Made by a program: the position numbers and the translations under genes
The notes under the pieces: model-generated
What the model was told of the DNA's origin: nothing
The model's database searches: none
What the model saw: the letters and a program-made list of their open reading frames with translations, nothing else
From: Ectocarpus siliculosus
Lineage: Eukaryota; Sar; Phaeophyceae; Ectocarpales; Ectocarpaceae
Assembly: GCA_000310025.1 (NCBI GenBank)
Contig: FN649752.1
Coordinates: 3,697,740-3,752,750 of the forward strand
Length of the DNA stretch: 55,011 nucleotides
Reading direction: 5' to 3'
Shown here: piece after piece, positions 44,064-55,011 of the stretch
Layout of the letters: each line of letters begins with the position of its first letter
How positions within the stretch are numbered: position 1 is the first letter of the stretch

Positions 44064-45408
44064 GTGAGAAGCGTTGTGTCTCTAGGCCACCGCTTGCTCA
44101 AACAGAGAGGAGTGGCTCCAGACCTCGTTTGCTTTGGCATTCTCCGCTGGTGTGCTGCCGTTACTCAATCCATATGGAACACTCGGTTATTGCCCGCAAT
44201 CTGGAGCACAGCAGTGCAGCAGTAGTACTGCTGTACTGCTGTGGGTAGCTCGGGAGAGGGAACACAAGCAAGGTCGGTGGTCTCGTTTGCTGGCTGTGGT
44301 TGCCGCACACACCCGCTCTGTGCTTGCCATGTCAAGCTATGTCGGTGGTGTCTCACCAAACTTTCGAGCGAGACCACGATGCACAATGTCGAACTTTCAA
44401 AGCGCACACCAGACACACATGCATACAACCCGTAGGCGCATGCTCCCGAATGCTTCCCGAATGCTTCCCCTCCCCCTGGTGGGGAACGATTTTTTGAACC
44501 CGAGAGGAAGTCACAATCAATTTATTGGTTTTCGGAATCTGTCGGCGAGATCTTTCCAACGTCGACAACTTTTCGGGGCCGTGACTTCTTGTGCTACAGA
44601 GCAGGACTACCGACAGCCCGCCGATGACAGAGGGGGGGGGAGGCAACGCAAACACAACGACCTGGCGACACCTCTCTACACCTGTGGTCACACATTCGGG
44701 ATATCCTCGGCATCCCTGTGCCTCTAGAGAGACCATGAGCTGCTGTTAGAATCTTACACCGCACGCGACTCCCCGGTGCCAATTCCCTGTTTCGCCTGGT
44801 TGTTGTGTCTGCGCAACAAAAAGTTGGACCAGTTTCGCCGGCAACGGAGGGCCTCGTCGGTAGACCGCGGATTGCAAGCCACTCGCGGGCGAGGAGGTGA
44901 GCCGCCACGAAGAGAGCTCACGAATTACCGGAGCCCCGCCAAGGCTAAGAGAGGCATGGGCAGAAGCGACAATGGGTGCAGTTTGCTATTTTTTTGTGCG
45001 GGACTGAAAAAAAACGCGCCGTCACCAACATCGCGAAGCACAACTTATGCGACGCCGGAATAGATAGACTACTGGTACTCTTTTTTTGCCCAAACCGCCC
45101 ATATGCGTGACATAGCTCGCAGTAACACACGAGTACATATGTCATATCTTGTCAATCGCGTCGACTGATACGTAAGTGCATCGGAGGTTGCCGACAGCAT
45201 TCTCTGCAGCCTACCGACCCCCCCTCCCCCCCCCCTTCGGCCGCGATACACTGTCGCATCCTCAAGCACACGTATCAAGACTACGGCGGCCTCGGGAGCT
45301 GTCGGGAGCTTCCCCCCACAGCAGCCACCACGCGTGGGGGGCGCACCACGCATCGTCTCGGCGAGAACGCGGCGCGCCTGCATCCACGGTTCACGGCCTA
45401 GATCACAG
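44064..45408 (+). other. Probable intron with a long hairpin, no firm exon
   Basis: It contains a near-perfect 37-nt palindrome at 44207-44243 (arms CACAGCAGTGCAGCAGTA and TACTGCTGTACTGCTGTG, one mismatch pair). Other frames are short and lack good splice sites in a consistent phase. Confidence 0.4.
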
Positions 45409-45601
45409 CGACTCCCGTTCGTCGTCGGAGCAGCTCGTTGGCCTTTCCCTGCTCCCCGGCGGGGGGGGGGTTGGCGCCGCCGACGGCGGCGGCGTTGTGG
45501 GAGGGGGGGGGGGCTCTCCTCATTCAGTGCGATCGTGGATGGGACAGTCGCTCGCCGAAGGTCCTGATCCTCGAGGGTCCCGGGGGCGTAGCGTGCCTAC
45601 G
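45409..45601 (+). CDS. Candidate exon upstream of the coiled coil
   Basis: Acceptor GATCACAG at 45401-45408 and donor CCTACG|GTGAGA at 45601. The frame is GC-rich and codes a Gly/Ser stretch (SDSRSSSEQLVGL, then poly-Gly) ending in phase 0, which joins in frame to the exon at 45995. Entry phase is 2. It would be a low-complexity N-terminal segment. Long G runs weaken the coding inference. Confidence 0.35.
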
Positions 45602-45994
45602 GTGAGATACTGAGTGCTTGGGCGCAGGTGTGGGGGGGTCTCTTTTGGTTCCGCACGTTCGTAGGCGAGTTGGCTGGGTGAAGTTTAGACGCATATCCCA
45701 GTTGAAGGCACTGCGGTTGACGCTGCGTCGTTCTTGCCTGCCACGAAAAGGACAAAACAGGTTCCGGAACAGGCTCAACATCATCACTCAGAAAAACGGC
45801 GGTGGCTGAGCTATACAGCTCCGAGGAGCGCTATCTAGGATAACGCAATCAATCAACCGCGGCCATCTGCATGCGGTCGAAAATCTTTCCCCATACATGC
45901 ATACAATCGTATGGGTGACTCATACCCCAACAAACTTGACAACAACTACGACGCATTATCCCCACACACACACGTTGCTCGCCATATACAGCAG

Positions 45995-48900
45995 ATGAGA
46001 GGATCCGGGGGGGAGAGGGACAATGACGCCTACCAGGCACAACTCGCAGAGGTGCTCGGCAGGTGGGAAGCGGAGCGTGCGAAGACGGCCGAGCTTCAGG
46101 GTCGCGCCGCCGCCGCTGCCGGCCTCCATGACAGGGTAAGGTCCTCGCCGGGAACGGCCTCGCTCGCCCAGGCGGAGCTGGAGGAGGCAAGGGGGCAACT
46201 CGAGGCTGAGCGGAGGAGGGGGGATGCGGCGGAGCGCGAGATGAGCGCGTTGAAGCTCGAGGTGCGTCGAAATTGCTGGCGATGGTGATGACATCGTTTG
46301 TCCGGTGTTGGGTTTGCTTTCTCTTCTAGAGCGTTTTTGTCGCGTTCTTTGAAGGATTGTGATCGGATTTTGGTATGGACGTTGTGGTCAGCTTCCGTCT
46401 TTAGGTGTGGGTTGTCTTGTCGCCGAAGGGAAGGGAGATCATTGCAAAGTACAGCGTCAAGGCTCTTGTAAGCACTGAGCTGCTTGAAGGAGAAGCACAT
46501 GAAAGTAAGAACGTCATGACGGCAAGTTGCACGTACTCCGCACCTCTCTACGAATCACGCGGGCGCTTTTCTCGCCAGGTGGATGCGCACAAGCGGGAAA
46601 TCGAGGCGCGTGCTAAAGGCAACGAAGACCTGCGTTCGAAACTAGAGGTAAGGCACTGGGTGAACATGGCTTCCATTTGGCGTCGTCCTGTATTTCGTTT
46701 GGCCTCGGCTGGAGGGCGAATCTTTCCCTCTCAAGCGGCCCATGTTCCCATCGCCTGGTGGTACGTGATTTTTGGGTCTGTGGGGGTGTGCCGCGTGCTG
46801 GAGGAACCTCCGCGACCTCGCAACTCTGTGATCGGTTTAGAAGGGGGGTAGATGGTGATGCGCCCCTGAAGACACCCGGCTATCTCGGCAGCTGGTTGGG
46901 CTTCCATGGAATGGTCGGTTGTTATTGGATGGGGTGGTTTGGGCTTGTCAATGGCGTCCAACATCGTGCGGGCACTCTGTGGTTTGACGAAATCGAACGA
47001 AATATATAAACGTTTTTGACTTGCGCTGTTCGCTTGTACAAGCACGATGGCTTTGCCGCAGTACGGCGTCATTCAGGCGCTCGCGTTTCAGTGTTGCTTC
47101 CAAAGGTTTTTGCTTTGAACCGCAAGGTTATTCATCCTAACCCTACAGCAGTACACACCGTACATGAAATGAAGTAGGTGTACTGTAGTCGATGTGGGAA
47201 CCCTCATGCATGTATCTCGCCGCAACCTGTGTGCGTCAAGAGTGCAACATGCGATGTGAGCACTCCCCCATACCGGCGCCATCTCGTCCTCTCAAGAGCG
47301 CGCTCCTGACGCCCCCACTCTCACCGATCGCATGGCTTGGTCAGGCTCTCCAGACTGTCGAGGCACGCTCCGAAGAAGCCTCCGCGGCGGCGGACGCCCT
47401 TCGAGGAACGCTCCGAGAAACCGAAGAACGGTTGGAACGTTCCGAGGAACGCCGCCGGCAGTCCGAGGGGCTTCGGTCGAAGGAGGCGGAGGACGCCAGA
47501 GAGTCGCTGCAGGCCGCCCGCAAGGCGCTCGAGGAGACCGAGGCCGACGCCGCGGAACGTTCCCGGGAACGCTCCGCGCGCGCAGCCGGCCTGCAGGACG
47601 TGCTGAGGGAGCAGGGCGCTCTGCTGGCGGAGAGGTGATATATTTTTTGCTTATTTTTCCAATATGTTGTTGGCGCCAGTCTAAACCTGTCGGTGCATAT
47701 TTGATGCACCAGCCGGAGAGGACGAAGGTAACCGTGGGAATGCGCCGTTGTTTTTTTTTGTCCCCCCGCGGCCTTTCCTCCTGCGGTGCTTTCCTGAACC
47801 TCTCTACTCCCGCGGAAACCGTTGCTCCGCGGAACGTACCCCGATGAAAACGCAGAGAAGAGAGGCTGGCGGAAGAGCGCTCGGGCCGAGCGGCGGAAAG
47901 AATGGAGCTCCGTGAGTTGCGATCTAGGGACGCAGGGTACGTCCGTGAGCTGAAAGAGCGCGCGGACGAAATCGCGGAGCTCAACCAGGTAATCACAGCC
48001 TTGCTACCAGTCTTCCGTGTTTGTGCCGACCGCTGTCCGCGTGATAATGGAAATTTTATGGACGTGACCTCCGCTTGAGCTCGCGTACAGCAGCATGGGT
48101 GTCATTTTCTCTACTTCTGTCTCTCCCGTCGAGCACAATCTTCGTCCATTTTCCATGCCATCACCCCCCGTGTTAAGCAACCAAGACAATACTTCGGAGG
48201 GGTCTCTTGCAAGACCGATGGTAACTTTGTTTTTTGTACGTTCGGTGACGTTTCCGCTTCCGCCAATTTCAGAGTGCCAGAGGTGGATGTATACCATAGT
48301 GATCACATATCTCGTGTCAGCAGATCTCGTGCATGCACTTCGTTTGTGTGGATCTGGATCAAACCCTTGCGTACAGCAAGAACTTCATGCCGTTTCCTTT
48401 TTCATCGCGTTCCGACAACTTCTTGCAAGAGGAAAACTTAATAGTCCTTGGGGAAAAAAAAAATCTCCTTGCGCCGCAGGCCCTCTCTCAGCTTCAAGAA
48501 GAAGACCTGCAGACGGAAGAGGAAGTCGGGGCGGCCCGCGCTCTGCGTTCGGAGAACGAGGAACTTCAGGCACACCTCGCGCAGGTGACCACCACCGATG
48601 TTGAGGTTTGGCGGCTTCGGTGGCATTTTTTGGCGTGCGCTCGCGTGCAAGTTGGCGACGACATTGGGTTCCTTTGCCCGGAACAGATTTTCGAAACCTG
48701 TTTCATGAACGCCGCCCTAGGACTAGGACGGCAAACCGGTATCTAGGTAGGTTTGGTGGTTTGGGCTCAGTTCGGGGAGGTATCGGATGCTCCCGTTTCA
48801 TTATGAGGTCTGATTTCACGCCACGCTCCCTCCCATGGAAACGGTATTTTGTGCGCTTTTCTCCTGCGAGTACACGGAGGACGGGGTGTGCCGATGACGC

Positions 48901-51900
48901 TCTTCGCGTCGTCCAAGTCGTACGTTTTGCCTCCAAAACTTTCAGAAAAGTATCGCTGTGACACGACATCCTTTCCCACTGTTGTGTAGAACATTTGCAG
49001 TGGGATCATCAAGTTGTGTTTCGGGGGGCTGATACTAAAGACTACAATAGCAGGCACGTAAATACGGTATGTAAGCAAGGGGGCCTAGACGTTAGGGATT
49101 GTGGGGGTGAACCACACACGGAGACCCAAATGGGGCATCTCCGTCCGTCCCTCGTTGGCCTAGCCCGACTGTTTTGTTTTTTTTGTCCATGTGTTTATGG
49201 TGCAGGCTCTTCGACAGGCGTCTGCGGCGGAATCGTCTGCCCGGGCAGCGGAAGACCTCGCCAACAAGGCCATTGAGGAGATGGTCCAAGAGCTGCAGGA
49301 CACAAGGGAGCGATTACGAGATGTGGAGGTATGAACGACAGAAGCGGCGCGGCAAGCACGCTCTTCTTGTACAAGACCTGGTTGTTTCCGAAAATGTTTT
49401 GTCCGTTGGTTTGTTTTTTCTCGACTGGCAAGCCTTTGTTTGTTCTAGAGGCGCTGGCCACGTGTTTTCTTCTGTGTGGCTTACGTGGGTAATGTGCGAG
49501 AGCGAGAGCGCTGAAAGGTTTCGCCAATGGCCTGCGGCCCACCCAAGGTAAAACAACAGTCTTTACCGCGCACTCGAGGTTGCTGCGCGCCTGGTCGCTG
49601 CCGCGCGGTGTGGCGCAGCGTTTGGGACTCGCTGTGTGTGTGGGGGGGGGGCGTACCCTCCATGCACCCTACAAATTTTCAATTGACAGGGGGGGGGGGG
49701 GGACTATCGACGGTGTCCAACTATCCCCTTTCAACGTTTGTGCGGGGGTGTGCGGGGGTTGTTTACCCACCCACGTCCAGACTCTGCACCCCCTTGGCGA
49801 ATGTCGCTTGATTTGAACTCACGGACGGTCCATCTGTACTTCAGGGGGAGCGGTCGCACCTCGAGCAACGGCTGGGCGCAGTCGAGGCACGCGTGTCGGA
49901 GGCGGCGCGCAACCGCGCCGACTTGTCCCGCCGCCTGGCGGAGACGGCCATCGAAGCGGAGCAGGCGGGTGTCGAGAACCAGAGACTGGAGCACCGGGTT
50001 CGGGTGAGTAAGGGACACAACAACGTGGTCTTGTTAAAGTGCCTTTCTCTGCGCGTTGTGCGGTGTGGTGTTTTGATGCCCGGAAGGTGTACGATTTTTT
50101 CGGTGCGGTGCGAGGGGGGGCGATGTGATGCTGACGTCGGTCTTGCAGGGCCCCCTGAAAGTGGTTGCTTGCTGCTGGACGGACGGTGTTGAGTTCTCCG
50201 GCGAGATTTTCATCGTTTGTTGGCGTTTCGCTTCACAACCGAGCAAGCCCAGCCTGGGCTAGTACTGCCGGGCAAAGGAAATAGGGAAATATGGTCATCT
50301 CACGACCCTTGTCTCTTGACCGACGTTTTGTTCGTGCGCACCTTTTTTTTTGCTCGTGCGCTGGGATGCCGCTCATGGTCCGTGGTCCAGTCCCTCTCGG
50401 AGACGTGGGAGGCCGATGGCGGGGGGTTGGACCTGTCCTCGTCGAGCAGCTCGGACGGCCGGAGACAAAGCGCTGACGAGGTGCGTCAAGATCGCTCTTT
50501 GGGTGATTCCTGTCCTTTTTTCGGCGGAGATTCTAAGTGTGTTTTTTCTTGTTGTGCAGTGCAGTACCGGCGTACATATGGCTGCCTGGCCAGGCTAGGT
50601 CGAGCAGGTTGAGTGTGATGTGTGTGACGCGTACGCTCGTTTCCGGCCTGGTTTTTGTCTTGCGCTTACGAACAAACACCCGGAGTCGCCCCCAAGGCCG
50701 TGCCGCCGGCGTAAGGTGTCGCGCTGCATGTTCTGTCCCGCACAGCAGAGGACCCGCACGTGCGCGCGCCACCAATGTCGTGCCCACGCCGACTTTCTTC
50801 TCTCCCTTGGCTGTGTTGGTCCCGCCTTCTCCCCCCCCCCGCGCGCGCTCTTTGGACTCACGCGTGGATCGAGCAGCTGCCAGCAGGAGGCGTTCCTCCC
50901 CGGCCGTTACAGGCCGCTTCTGGGCCGGCGGCGGCACAGCAGCAGCATCAGGACTTGAGAAGACAGGTGGCGGCCCTCCAGGAGCACCTTGCGGCGGCAG
51001 AGGCGAGGGCGGCGGCGGCGGAGTCAAACGCCGAGGAGGCGGCGGTGCGGGGGGGCACGGCCGAAGCCGGCAAGGCCTCGCGAGGCAAGGTAGCACTTAC
51101 GGAGGAGCCAAGTAGCGTCTCTGAGGCTGCCGTCGGCGTCAAGGACTGGTCCGAGGTGTCCCTCGAAGCTGCTCGCGTGGACCAGGCAGAGCTGAAGAAC
51201 ACTGTTGCGTCGTTTCGGAGCCAGCTGGAGGCCGCGCTCAGCGCGGCCGTGGCCGACAAGCAGAAGATGTCCGCCGCCGTTGCGGACGCTCGAGACGAGC
51301 TGGCTTTCGAGGCCGACCGCAGGGTTGCCTTAGAGAGAGAGGTCACGGCACTGAGATCGCGGCTTCAACAGCCGCAGCACCAGCACCAGCACCAGGGAGT
51401 AGGAGGCGCTGAACAGGCGGGGCGGTCGGCGGAGCATGAGCGGGTGGCGGGCGCGGAGGCCTCGCTGGCAGAGCTGCAAGCCGTCTGCTCGAGGCAAGCG
51501 GAAGACGTAGCGGCGGCTCTCAAGAAGGCAGACGCAGCGAAAGGCGAGCTGGCCGCAGCGCGGGTGAGCATCGCAGATCTTGCTGCCGCCTCCGACAGCA
51601 GCCTCCAGGGTAAGCTGGATGCCGCCGAGAGAAAGCTGGAAGAGTACGCCCGCGAGGCCGCCGCCGCCCAAGCTCAAGCGGAAGCAATTCTCAGGGCTGA
51701 AGCGGCCAGCGTTCATACCGCACTCCAGCGGCGGCTGCAGGAGGCCGAGTCTCGGGCGATATCGCTTGGCGAGGAACTGGAGGCCGCGCTGAGAGCGAAG
51801 GAGGAAAGCGACGTGCAAACTTCGAACACGGCGGCGGTGGCTGCTGCTGAGACTCTCAAGGTGCTCATTTCGTCGACGTACCCTGATGGTTGGTGGTGTG

Positions 51901-54495
51901 CGTGCTTAGGGGACTGCGGCTGTGAGCCGTGCTGTTGTACATCGGAGTATGTCTGAGGATGCAGATACTCCTCTGTTGAGGCCAGCAAATTTGTGCCACG
52001 GGGATGTTCTATTTCGTGTGTTTCGGCACGTGCTATGTACCAAGCCGTGTTTCTGGTCGGTACCCGTCCATGCTCGTGGCAGAAACCCTCCCCGCTCTTT
52101 TGTTTGTCGTGGACTGGACCATCGTGCCAATCGCCGACACACACACACACAAACGAAGCCTCCCTTAAAATCGTCTGACCTCGACGTGCTCACGTTGTAT
52201 GCTCCCTCCCTCCCTCCTTGTCCTCCTGCTACTATCTGGCCGGCCGGCCGGTCGCAATGCGGGGGCGGGTCGTGACAACAACAACAACAACAACAACAAC
52301 AGCATGAACGCGCTGCCGAGGAAGCCATCGCCACCGCGTCGGCGGCGAAGAAGGCGCAGCGGGACCTCGAGAACCGGCTGGACGAAGCACACGAAGAGCT
52401 AGCGGCCGCCAGGTCTCGGTCCGCGCGCGCCAGCGAGCGATCCGCCGAGTCAGCCGCGGACGCCGCTAGGAGGGGCGCCGAAGCGGCGGCGGAGCTGCGG
52501 GCCGTCAGGGACGACCTGGGAGCCCGGGCCCGGGAGGCGGAGGCGACGGCGAGGGTGGCCGAACAGCGGGAGAGGGAGGCTCGGGCGGAGGCCGGCAACG
52601 CCGCGGCGAAGCTGAGCGCTGCCAGGGCGAAGGGCGAGTCCATGGAGGCCGACCTAGCGGCGGTTCGCGCCTGGGCGGAGGCGGGATCGCGGCGGGCGGG
52701 GTCGTCCCTGTCGGCCCTGCAGGCCCGCGCGGACGGGCTGGCGGCGCGTGCCGAGCGCGCGGAGGGGGCGCTGGCGACCGCCCGAGCCGACCTCGAGGCA
52801 CAGGGATCCGCCCTTGCGGCCGCGACGGAGAGGGCTAGGGAAGCAGAGGGCGAGCTCGAGGCCGCCGTAGCGGAGCACACACGGGCGGAGTCCGAGCTGA
52901 GGAACCGCCTGGAGAAGGACAAATCCGAGGCCGTTGAAAACGCCAGGGCTAAGGCTTCCGAGGACCGAGCGCGGCTGGAGGCGGAGAGATCTGAGGAGTT
53001 GGCTGGCCTCCGGGAGCGGCTAGAGGAGGCGGACGCGAGAGCGGGCGCGGCGGAAGCGCGGCTGGCGCGGGCGCAGGGGGAGGCGCTAGCCGCGCAAGAG
53101 GCTGAGTCGGCCACGGCGGCCGAGGCGAGCTCGGCTGCGGCCGTCCTCGGGGCAGAGCTCTCTGCTGTGAAGCACGAGCTAGCGCGGGCGAGGGCCACCC
53201 TATCCGCGGAGCGGGAGCGCGCGGCGGAGGCACAGGCGTCGGCCGCGGAGCTCGCGAAGGAGGAGGTGCTCCGCGCGGAGCAGACGGCGAGCACGGCGGC
53301 CGCGGCCCTGAAGCACGCGCTGGCGGAAGCCGACGCGAGCGCGGCCGAGGCCAGGGGCGCCGCTGACGCGACGGAGGAGGGGCTCCGCGCCCTGCTGACG
53401 GCGGCGGAGAGGGACGCGGACGTGCGGTCGGAAGCCCTCGCGGTGAGCGAGGAACGGAGGGCGGCGGCGGGATCCGCGCACGAAACCGTGCTAGAGCAGT
53501 CCAGGTCGGAGGCTTCGCGGCTGGTGGGCGAGCTCAGGGCTCAGCTCGCGTCGAAGGAGGCGAGAGCCGAAGCCGCCGCCGAGGCCTTGACTCGAGAACG
53601 GGCGCAGGCGGCGGCCGTCGCCGAAGACCTGGCGAAGCTCGAGGTCACGGCGAGAGACTCTCAGTCCCGAGAAACGGGCCTCAGGGGGGAGCTGTCCGCC
53701 GCGCGCGCGGCGGCGGTGGCGGCCGAAGAGGCCAAGGTCGCGGCGGCGGCCGCGGCGAAGTCGGAGGTCGACCGGCTCGAGCTCGAGGTGGATGAGCTCA
53801 AGGACGAAGTCGCTCACGTTAAGGCCACCCTCTCCGCCCACCGCTCTAGCGCGGCCGCGCAGGGGGCGGCGCACGCGGAGGCGTTCGAGCGCGTGGAGGC
53901 CGCGGCGCGGGAAGCGAAGTCGGTGGCGCGGGCCGCAGAAGAACGCCTCAGCGCTGCCCTCGAGAAGGCCGAGAGGGACCTAGAGGCGCGCTCGGCCGGG
54001 CTGGTTGCCGAGCACAGGGAGCGGGAGGAAGCGGTGAAGGCCGCCGGTGACGTGGCGCTGACGGCGGCGGTGGCGCAGGTCAAGGTGCAGCTGAACGGTG
54101 AGGTCACCATGGCGAGGGAGCAGGCCGAAGCCAGCGCTCGGGAAAGCGCCGTGTGGCGGGCCCGGGCGGAAGAGAAGGACGCCGACCTGGCGAGGCTCGA
54201 CGAAGCCGCGGCGGCGACCGAGGCTGCCACGTTCGCCGAGCTCGCGACGTCCAGGGACGCGGAGACGGCCACTACGGCCGCGGCGGCCCGGCTGAGGCTC
54301 GAGGTTCAGGCGCTCGAGTCGGGGGCCGAGAAGGTCCGGGCCGAGAGGCAGGAGATTGAGTCGGCCGCGAACGCCGCTGTCGCCGCCGGAGAAGCCAAGG
54401 CGGTCCGCCTGGCGGAGGAGGTGGAGGGTCTGCTCAAGGAGCTTGCCGGGGAGCGGCAGGAGGCGGAGGAGAAGCTAGCTGAAGCGCGGGCACAG
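45995..54495 (+). CDS. Long Ala/Glu/Arg-rich coiled-coil protein, ten exons, 3' partial
   Basis: Exons: 45995-46261, 46579-46647, 47345-47634, 47856-47988, 48480-48584, 49206-49328, 49845-50003, 50391-50480, 50913-51860 and 52303-54495. Joined, they give 1459 residues in one frame. Every junction is phase 0 except 47634/47856 (phase 2), and all sites are AG...GT. Almost the whole length is heptad-patterned, with hydrophobic residues spaced 3-4 apart among A, E, R and K, as in LEETEADAAERSRERSARAA. Exons lie in GC-rich blocks between plainly noncoding introns of 220-910 nt. No head domain, ATPase motif or membrane span is visible. Such proteins are usually scaffolds (golgins, nuclear-pore Tpr/Mlp, centrosomal or myosin-tail types), but nothing here picks one. 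The last exon ends at a donor (CAG|GTACAT), so the gene runs off the window. The ATG at 45995 follows an AG, so the true start is probably further upstream. The donor of exon 5 could instead be at 48605, adding seven residues. Confidence 0.8.
47345..47634 (+). CDS. Coiled-coil gene, exon 3 (and phase-2 junction)
   Basis: The exon reads ALQTVEARSEEASAAADALR and continues with heptads to EQGALLAE, ending AG|GTGATA inside an Arg codon. The next exon at 47856 starts with A, restoring AGA and then EERLAEERSGRAAERM. The last 24 or so residues are strongly charged. This is the only junction in the gene that is not phase 0. Confidence 0.75.
50913..51860 (+). CDS. Coiled-coil gene, 316-residue exon
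   Basis: Acceptor CCGTTACAG at 50904-50912; CAG at 50874-50876 is an in-phase alternative. Heptads run from DLRRQVAALQEHLAAAEARA onward and are broken once by QQPQHQHQHQG (51370-51400), a likely hinge. A less helical patch EEPSSVSEAAVGVKDW lies near 51100. The donor at 51861 is CTCAAG|GTGCTC. The open frame continues to a stop at 51956, which I take as intron read-through. Confidence 0.75.
52274..52302 (+). repeat. (CAA)n microsatellite forming a 3' splice site
   Basis: About nine ACA/CAA repeats end in CAACAG|CATGAA, where AG is the acceptor of the 731-residue exon. It takes the place of a pyrimidine tract. Length change here could affect splicing. Confidence 0.7.
52303..54495 (+). CDS. Coiled-coil gene, 731-residue exon
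   Basis: This is the largest exon, in phase 0 throughout. It starts HERAAEEAIATASAAKKAQR right after a CAA microsatellite that supplies the acceptor AG. The whole exon is a single uninterrupted Ala/Glu/Arg-rich coiled coil, about 70 percent GC with G or C at most third positions. The first ATG in the open frame is internal (52642) and is not the start. A 462-codon frame on the opposite strand is a by-product of this codon bias. Confidence 0.8.
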
Positions 54496-55011
54496 GTACA
54501 TATCTATTTTTGATAATGCGTTTTGGCGAGGGGGTAGTGCGCTTTTGTGGAAGATGAAGTCACAAATGATATAGGTTCGCAGCCTTTCTGTACTGAGGTG
54601 GTGGACCTTGGCAAGGCCCGGTCGGTGTTTGGAGAGTACGATACCGAATCCAATCGGATTGATGGATCCAAACTTGGACCGAGCACATGACGGAATCATG
54701 TATTGGGTCGAAACATCTTGGAGGAATTGGTGACGGGAAGAGACCACATCCTCTTGTCGCTCCCTAGCGCTCGCGAGCTGCCGAGCTAGGTCACGAATTC
54801 CTCCTACCGGTGCTGGAGACCTCACCCAATGTAATACTGGTACTTGATAGGTTTCTTGTTGCGAACGAGGTTGACTTCCCGAGCTGCGCACAGCACCCTC
54901 GTCCCCACCCGAAATCCCCCCCCCCCCCCAAATAAGAAGAAACAATTGGCCCTTGGGGATCGGTCCGGGGGGAAACACCCCCCCCCCCCCCCGCGGCTCG
55001 GGGTTTTTGGG
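54496..55011 (+). other. Intron of the coiled-coil gene up to the window edge
   Basis: The sequence starts GTACAT after the last exon. No further exon with consistent phase is visible. C runs of 13 and 18 bases lie at 54917-54929 and 54974-54991. Confidence 0.55.

Noticed and set aside
45176-45408. Extension of the candidate exon at 45409 leftwards
   Set aside because: The frame is open, but the strongest acceptor (TCTCTGCAG at 45202-45210) would enter in phase 1, and composition is dominated by C runs.
47292-47996. A 234-codon minus-strand frame
   Set aside because: It spans two coiled-coil exons and the intron between them on the opposite strand; no family signature.
51906-53294. A 462-codon minus-strand frame, Ser/Ala/Arg-rich
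   Set aside because: It is antisense to the coiled-coil exons, where G/C third positions suppress stops. It has no domain and runs across the well-supported intron and exon.
1-55011. CRISPR array, bacterial promoters, ribosome binding sites or rho-independent terminators
   Set aside because: No array of regular repeats and spacers exists, and the spliced genes show the window to be eukaryotic, so T runs and hairpins were not called terminators.

Overview
This is a eukaryotic nuclear window, most like a brown alga or other stramenopile of the Ectocarpus type. That placement is inference from four things: GT-AG introns of a few hundred bases; strongly GC-rich coding exons set in AT-richer introns; many long G or C homopolymer runs; and a mixed load of tyrosine-recombinase (YR) elements, Ty1/copia, hAT and tRNA-derived SINE copies. 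There is no operon structure, and a 100-N assembly gap lies at 35659-35758.

Layout. 1-2700: a diverged G-run repeat, then a decayed YR retrotransposon (reverse transcriptase end, RNase H, tyrosine recombinase). 2700-7200: no convincing host gene; two copies of a repeat carrying an 18-bp minisatellite, and a 668-bp element with inverted termini. 7200-9300: an orphan copia-type gag and a G-rich minisatellite. 11.4-15.8 kb: a dead Ty1/copia element in which gag, integrase, RT and RNase H are still readable. 16-21 kb: repeats, including a tRNA-derived SINE and nested tandem arrays. 21.3-22.6 kb: a Crypton-like tyrosine recombinase with an intact reading frame.

The first host gene lies on the minus strand from 31542 down to 25578. 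Three phase-0 exons join into about 1606 residues carrying an N-terminal run of SUMO-type motifs, a LOTUS/OST-HTH domain split by intron 1, an RS region, an RRM split by intron 2, a CCCH zinc finger and a second basic RS/RG-rich tail. A second SINE copy lies just upstream of it.

32-43.5 kb is intergenic and repeat-rich. It holds a complete-looking hAT element (35093-37285, 8-bp target duplication) whose transposase is only a C-terminal fragment and which has an inverted duplication across the assembly gap. It also holds several families of diverged direct repeats and a degenerate third SINE head.

The second host gene occupies about 43.9 kb to beyond the right end, plus strand. At least ten exons, nearly all phase 0, encode a very long Ala/Glu/Arg-rich coiled coil of at least 1459 residues. 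The 3' end is outside the window and the 5' end is uncertain. The two host genes show no sign of functional linkage. The LOTUS-RS-RRM-CCCH protein is the most unusual object in the window; the mobile elements explain most of the rest.
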